In this document: positions 60,737 through 64,000 of the stretch, in pieces | How the letters are laid out: every line of letters starts with the position of its first letter | Position numbering within the stretch: position 1 is the first letter of the stretch | Assembly (NCBI GenBank): GCA_903994455.1 | Contig: CAJEXI010000001.1 | Span: forward strand, 62,001 to 126,000 | DNA from: an uncultured Chlorobiaceae bacterium | Lineage (GTDB): Bacteria; Bacteroidota; Chlorobiia; Chlorobiales; Chlorobiaceae | Reading direction: 5' to 3' | DNA length: 64,000 nucleotides | Position numbers and translations under genes: made by a program | Notes under the pieces: generated by a model | Database searches by the model: none | Told to the model about the DNA's origin: nothing | The model's input: only the letters and a program-made list of their open reading frames with translations

Positions 60737-61059
60737 ATCCTGAACGTATTGAAAGCGGAGAGGTTTTGTTCAGAGCTGTTCAGCAGCATCCTGATCTTTG
60801 GAGAGGCGACATGCTGTCCTCTTTGCTCTTCAGAAATACTGCAGGGGTGTCGGTGGACAGAGATGGAGAGCGTTCAGAAGCGGATATTTGTGAATTTATA
60901 AAGTCAAATCTGTCGGCATACAGATTGAAAGCTGTGGTGTCCGTAACAGCCGCATGATGTCAGGATATTGGTGTTCTTGCCATTCCAAAACGCGAGCATT
61001 TCTTCCCGTCAACGTTACCGCACCGCTTCAGGGCCAGTTCATCAACCACTCTTATATGA
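60733..61059 (+). pseudogene. Second gene of the two-gene cassette, interrupted by an in-frame TGA
   Basis: The frame from ATG 60733 encodes 74 residues with the recognisable core LLFRNTAGVSVDRDGERSE and LKAVVSVTAA, then TGA at 60955-60957. The same frame stays open beyond that stop and reads CQDIGVLAIPKREHFF before TGA at 61057, which fits the continuation 'SVSA.EC..LG..V.PKP' I recall from homologues. A single nonsense change (for example CGA to TGA) explains this. Function is unknown. It overlaps the upstream gene by four bases. Confidence 0.5.
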
Positions 61060-61306
61060 TATTGTGCCTTTCTTTGCCGCTATTTATGCTCAGTTTACCA
61101 TTATTTTTTGCTATAAAAATGCGACTATAGTAGTAATATCTGTTCTGTGAGAAAAATAGGTTTCTTTGTATCGGGTTATGCAAACATGCCGGATGGGGTT
61201 TGAACGATGTCATTATCAAATGTGATTTTGTGCATCATGCGCTCCTTTTTCGGAAAGTAATTTTTTTGAATAGTTCCCATAAATGCTAACTTCGAGAGTG
61301 TTGGCC
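61060..61306. other. AT-rich spacer before the toxin-antitoxin pair
   Basis: No gene recognised. AT-rich DNA around 61085-61160 and 61240-61275 should contain the promoter of the toxin-antitoxin operon; no operator-like palindrome stood out. Confidence 0.4.
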
Positions 61307-61628
61307 ATGAACTATGAGCTTGAATATTTCCACCCTCGAATTAAAGAGGAGATTAACCGTTGGCCGAAAAGTACACTGGCGGACTATAAACGGTTGGCGG
61401 GACTGTTGATCGAGTTTGGGCCAAACATGAGAATGCCGCACTCAAAAGCTATGGGGCGCGGGCTCTTTGAACTGAGAGCCAGAGGAAAAGATGGCATCGG
61501 GAGAGCATTTTTCTGTTACATGAGGAACAGACGGATTGTGATTCTGCACGCATTTATAAAAAAAAACACAAACCACACCTCAACGAGAACTGGACATTGC
61601 ACATAAACGAATGAACGAGGTCAAATAA
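61307..61628 (+). CDS. HigB/Gp49-like RelE-superfamily toxin, frameshifted at a poly(A) run
   Basis: From ATG 61307 the protein reads MNYELEYFHPRIKEEINRWP ... GLFELRARGKDGIGRAFFCY ... IVILHAFIKK, the phage-derived Gp49-like HigB pattern (mRNA interferase class). The literal frame then runs to 61606 with an atypical tail NTNHTSTRTGHCT. Just before it is a run of nine A (61558-61566). With eight A the frame would read IKKTQTTPQRELDIAHKR and end at TAA 61626-61628, overlapping the antitoxin ATG as in normal pairs. The toxin is therefore either frameshifted, corrected by slippage at the A run, or affected by a sequencing error. The coordinates given cover the corrected frame. Confidence 0.75.
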
Positions 61629-62002
61629 TGGATAATCTCAAATACCAGCCAGTGCCGTACAACCACGAGGAGGAGCTTCGTGAATCAATGAAAGACGAGG
61701 AGTTTCGGAGGGCATACGAAGCCCTGGAACCAAAGTATGCACTGATCAGGGAGTTACTTTTGGCACGTCGGCAAGCTGGTATGACTCAGTCGGCTATTGC
61801 CGAAAAGATTGGTACAACAAAAAGTGCAGTTTCAAGGCTGGAATCGTCCGGTAAACACAGTCCTTCCATTTCCTCACTCAGGAAATATGCTGAAGCTGTC
61901 GGCTGTGAACTGGAAATTAAGCTGATTCCAAAAAAGCCCACAGAGCAGAGTGAGCGAATAGTTGGGTTACCACATCCATCGAACGACAAAGAGCCCTCTT
62001 GA
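61628..62002 (+). CDS. HTH-XRE antitoxin (HigA-like)
   Basis: 124 residues. A helix-turn-helix of the XRE/Cro class lies at about residues 43-98 (LLLARRQAGMTQSAIAEKIG, TKSAVSRLESSG, SLRKYAEAVG). It is the expected partner of the toxin immediately upstream; such antitoxins bind the toxin and repress the shared promoter. The start is set by overlap with the toxin stop (TAATG). Confidence 0.87.
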   Translation: MDNLKYQPVPYNHEEELRESMKDEEFRRAYEALEPKYALIRELLLARRQAGMTQSAIAEKIGTTKSAVSRLESSGKHSPSISSLRKYAEAVGCELEIKLIPKKPTEQSERIVGLPHPSNDKEPS

Positions 62003-62206
62003 CTGTTGCACGAGCGGCTACATATTTGGAGCGTGTTGTGCAGGGAAATCGTTCAAATGTTTTTCCAATTGGATCGGGTTTATCAGAGAACAAGCTTGAT
62101 TATGGTCCGGGTTACAGGATTTATTACGGTAAAGAAGAGGACACAGAAATACCGTTTAACAGATAATGGTCGGCAAGTACGGGAAAGGCTGTCAGGGGTG
62201 AAATGA
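61999..62206 (+). pseudogene. Remnant of a second RelE/ParE-type toxin (addiction-module killer class)
   Basis: In the frame beginning at TTG 61999 the sequence reads VARAATYLERVVQGNRSNVF and then LDYGPGYRIYYGK, the centre of the TIGR02683-type 'killer' family (LxIDYGPGYRxYF). It ends at TAA 62164, and the expected LLxGGDKxxQ part seems to follow in another frame (LTDNGRQVRERL). N- and C-terminal parts are missing, so it is a decayed toxin. It overlaps the end of the HigA-like gene by four bases. Confidence 0.55.
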
Positions 62207-62213
62207 TTGCGTC

Positions 62214-62400
62214 ACTCGATGCCGAAAGCGATTTCCAGAGAAAAATCATGAAAAAGGTTCAGCGGAACTGATACCAAAAGCGCAATCATTTGCACCGCAG
62301 TATTGTTACGTATGGAAGATTGAGATATTCAATTCATTCAATAAAGAGGAGATTTCATGCCGTTACCCGTCAAAACCCCAAGCGTTAAGCCCATCCATAG
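62214..62400 (+). repeat. Dispersed repeat family 2, copy 1, with a truncated ORF start
   Basis: Matches 63686-63815: shared parts are (TCACTC)(G/A)ATGCCGAAAGCGAT, ATCATTTGCACCGC(A/T)GTATTGTT, GATATTCAATTCATTCAA and ATGCCGTTACCCGTCAA. Copy 1 carries about 45 extra bases after the first part. It ends in a 16-codon ORF (62357-62407, MPLPVKTPSVKPIHSN) that is the start of the gene found intact at 63777. Confidence 0.7.
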
Positions 62401-62482
62401 CAATTAATTTCGCGGGTTTTGTATGGTGGTGGATTTATGCGCGGGCATTTCTTTCCGTCAACGTTACCATACTCTTTGCCTG

Positions 62483-62656
62483 GCGTGAGTGAGTGCAGAT
62501 TTATGGATTGAACAGGCAATACGTTCCTGCTGTTCCACCCTGTTTTTTGTATATTAACAGTGTAATGCTGGCGCTCATCCGTTGAGGTCTTCAGTGCCAG
62601 TCAGCAACCCAAAGGTCATCAGTTATCAGGGTGTTTATGGTTTTATGATGAACAGC
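62483..62656. repeat. Dispersed repeat family 1, copy 2
   Basis: Partner of 59145-59325, in the same orientation, here directly upstream of the Rpn nuclease gene. The two copies bracket the SDR, two-gene cassette and toxin-antitoxin genes. Confidence 0.75.
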
Positions 62657-62688
62657 AAACGTTCATCGTCACGCAAGTTTACCAGCTT

Positions 62689-63636
62689 ATGAGCAAGACA
62701 AGAAAACTGATCATCTTCGACTGGGCCATAAAACGCCTTCTGCGGAGCAAAGCCAATTTCGGGATTCTGGAAGGCTTTTTAAGTGAGCTGCTTAAAGAGG
62801 ATATTATCATCCTGGATCTCATTGAAAGTGAGAGCAACAAAGAGGATAAACTCGACAAATTTAATCGGGTCGATCTCAGGGTACGCAACCAGAAACAGGA
62901 GATCATCATCATAGAGATACAGTATGATCGGGAGTATGACTACCTGCAGCGTATTTTTTATGGTGTTTCCAAAACAGTGATCGAGGGGATGAAAGAGAAG
63001 CGACCGTATGCAGGGATAACCAAAGTCATTTCAATAAACATTCTCTATTTTGATCTGGGCATTGGCGACGATTACATCTACCATGGTACCACCCGCTTTA
63101 TAGGCATGCATAATCATGATCTTCTGGGACTTAATGAAAAACAAAAGCAACTGTTCCGGAAAGAGAGTGTCGAGGCACTTTACCCTGAATATTACCTGAT
63201 CAAAATCAATCGCTTTAACGATATTGCCAGAGACCGACTTGATGAGTGGATCTACTTTCTGAAAAATGAAGAGATTAAAGAGAGCTTCACCGCAAAAGGT
63301 CTGAAAGAGGCGGAAGAGAAGTTGAGCATCATGAAGTTGCCGGAAGGGGAGCGAAAAGCGTATGAGCAGTACCAGGATGATTTGCGCTACCAGGCAAGCA
63401 TGTTTGAGTCATCTTACGGTGATGGCTATTACACCGGCAAAGAAGAGGGCAAGGAAGAAGGTATTGTGGTAGGTATTGAAATTGGTAAAGAACAAGGTGT
63501 AGCACAAGGTGCCGAGGAAACAACCAGAACGATCGCCTTAAAGCTGATAGAACAGGGCGCGAAGATTGAAATCATCAAAGCGGTGACAGGGTTAAGCGTT
63601 ACGGCGATAGAAGATCTTGTGAGGAGCATACGATAA
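62689..63636 (+). CDS. Rpn family recombination-promoting nuclease / PD-(D/E)XK transposase-like protein
   Basis: 315 residues. The N-terminal FDWAIKRLLRSKANFGIL and the core NRVDLRVRNQKQEIIIIEIQ (D...E-x-Q) followed by YDYLQRIFYGVSK match the PDDEXK_2 family (often annotated as putative transposase or Rpn nuclease). The C-terminal part is a charged, Gly-Lys-Glu rich repeat (GKEEGKEEGIVVGIEIGKEQ) and a final helix AVTGLSVTAIEDLVRSI, also typical. Family members promote RecA-independent recombination in E. coli; most are multicopy and mobile. It follows repeat family 1 copy 2. Confidence 0.85.
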   Translation: MSKTRKLIIFDWAIKRLLRSKANFGILEGFLSELLKEDIIILDLIESESNKEDKLDKFNRVDLRVRNQKQEIIIIEIQYDREYDYLQRIFYGVSKTVIEGMKEKRPYAGITKVISINILYFDLGIGDDYIYHGTTRFIGMHNHDLLGLNEKQKQLFRKESVEALYPEYYLIKINRFNDIARDRLDEWIYFLKNEEIKESFTAKGLKEAEEKLSIMKLPEGERKAYEQYQDDLRYQASMFESSYGDGYYTGKEEGKEEGIVVGIEIGKEQGVAQGAEETTRTIALKLIEQGAKIEIIKAVTGLSVTAIEDLVRSIR

Positions 63637-63685
63637 TATTTCAATCTTTCAGGGTTGAACTTTTCTATCACTTGCGGGGGTGGAC

Positions 63686-63815
63686 TTCACTCAATGCCGA
63701 AAGCGATCATTTGCACCGCTGTATTGTTCGTAGGGAAGATTGCGATATTCAATTCATTCAAACCACAGGAGATATTATGCCGTTACCCGTCAACACCCCA
63801 AGCGTTAACACCGTA
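63686..63815 (+). repeat. Dispersed repeat family 2, copy 2
   Basis: Partner of 62214-62400 in the same orientation. The two copies bracket the Rpn nuclease gene, and this copy runs into the intact start of the gene at 63777. Confidence 0.7.
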
Positions 63816-64000
63816 ACACGTCGTGCCATAAAAAGGGTTGGCAAGCAATCGACGGGCAAGGAGCCACTGTCGTCACTGACGGTGGGCTGCTTGACTGGCG
63901 ACCTTTATGATTTGCTCAAAAGCTTTACTCTGCTGATAACGATAAAACAAGCGAGTCAGCAGACATTTGAAGATGACCTCAAACGTTTGGCGGAACTTTT
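63777..64000 (+). CDS. Uncharacterised protein, N-terminal part (cut by window edge)
   Basis: The ATG at 63777 has an AGGAG site 6-10 bases upstream and opens a frame of at least 74 codons to the edge (MPLPVNTPSVNTVTRRAIKR ... GCLTGDLYDLLKSF). I do not recognise the family; the N-terminus is basic and proline-rich, then helical. Its first 11 codons recur in the truncated ORF at 62357, so a former second copy existed upstream. Confidence 0.6.
   Translation, partial: MPLPVNTPSVNTVTRRAIKRVGKQSTGKEPLSSLTVGCLTGDLYDLLKSFTLLITIKQASQQTFEDDLKRLAEL

Overview
The window looks like chromosomal DNA of a green sulfur bacterium (Chlorobiaceae, Chlorobium/Pelodictyon type). This is inferred from the overall character of the proteins and the gene order; no species marker was tested. 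It holds a replication-origin neighbourhood, a cell-wall cluster, two very large secreted-protein loci and a decayed toxin/nuclease region at the right end. I see no rRNA, tRNA, CRISPR array or complete insertion sequence.

Left part (1-6100, minus strand): the start of a division and cell-wall cluster read right to left: a broken mraZ remnant behind a three-unit MraZ-box-like array, then rsmH, ftsL, ftsI and murE (cut by the window edge). Upstream lie a cysteine-rich peptidase-U32-like gene, probably frameshifted near its end, and a sulfotransferase. From 6121 to 23003 (minus) is a two-partner secretion locus: a POTRA/beta-barrel transporter (tpsB) followed by a 5028-residue adhesin with an ESPR-type signal peptide, a haemagglutinin-type secretion domain, a very long array of GLUG repeats and MBG/Ig-like C-terminal domains. 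The adhesin gene carries near-identical internal duplications.

Middle part (23258-50801), housekeeping: chorismate mutase, mltG, pgk and a rhomboid protease (plus); rlmD, a PAP2 phosphatase, yidC, yidD, rnpA and rpmH (minus); a divergent intergenic region with DnaA boxes; dnaA, dnaN, recF and a DUF721/DciA-like gene (plus); a flavodiiron protein, a family-B DNA polymerase and mnmG (minus). mnmG is bracketed by two parS-like palindromes. Then secD, secF and a SurA-like chaperone (plus), and gyrB, a YraN-family gene, rnhB and a DUF2461 gene (minus). Together these make the replication, segregation and membrane-biogenesis hub expected near oriC.

Right part (51302-64000), accessory: a giant multidomain secreted protein (DUF4347, lipase-3, RTX-like, RCC1-like, Big_5/cadherin-like, FG-GAP, VCBS, dockerin) now split in two by a frameshift; an SDR oxidoreductase whose catalytic Tyr position is His; a two-gene cassette whose second gene has an in-frame TGA; a HigB/HigA-type toxin-antitoxin pair with a poly(A) frameshift in the toxin; a decayed second RelE-type toxin; an Rpn/PDDEXK nuclease; and two families of dispersed non-coding repeats that bracket these genes. 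This end looks like a zone of repeated insertion, duplication and decay.
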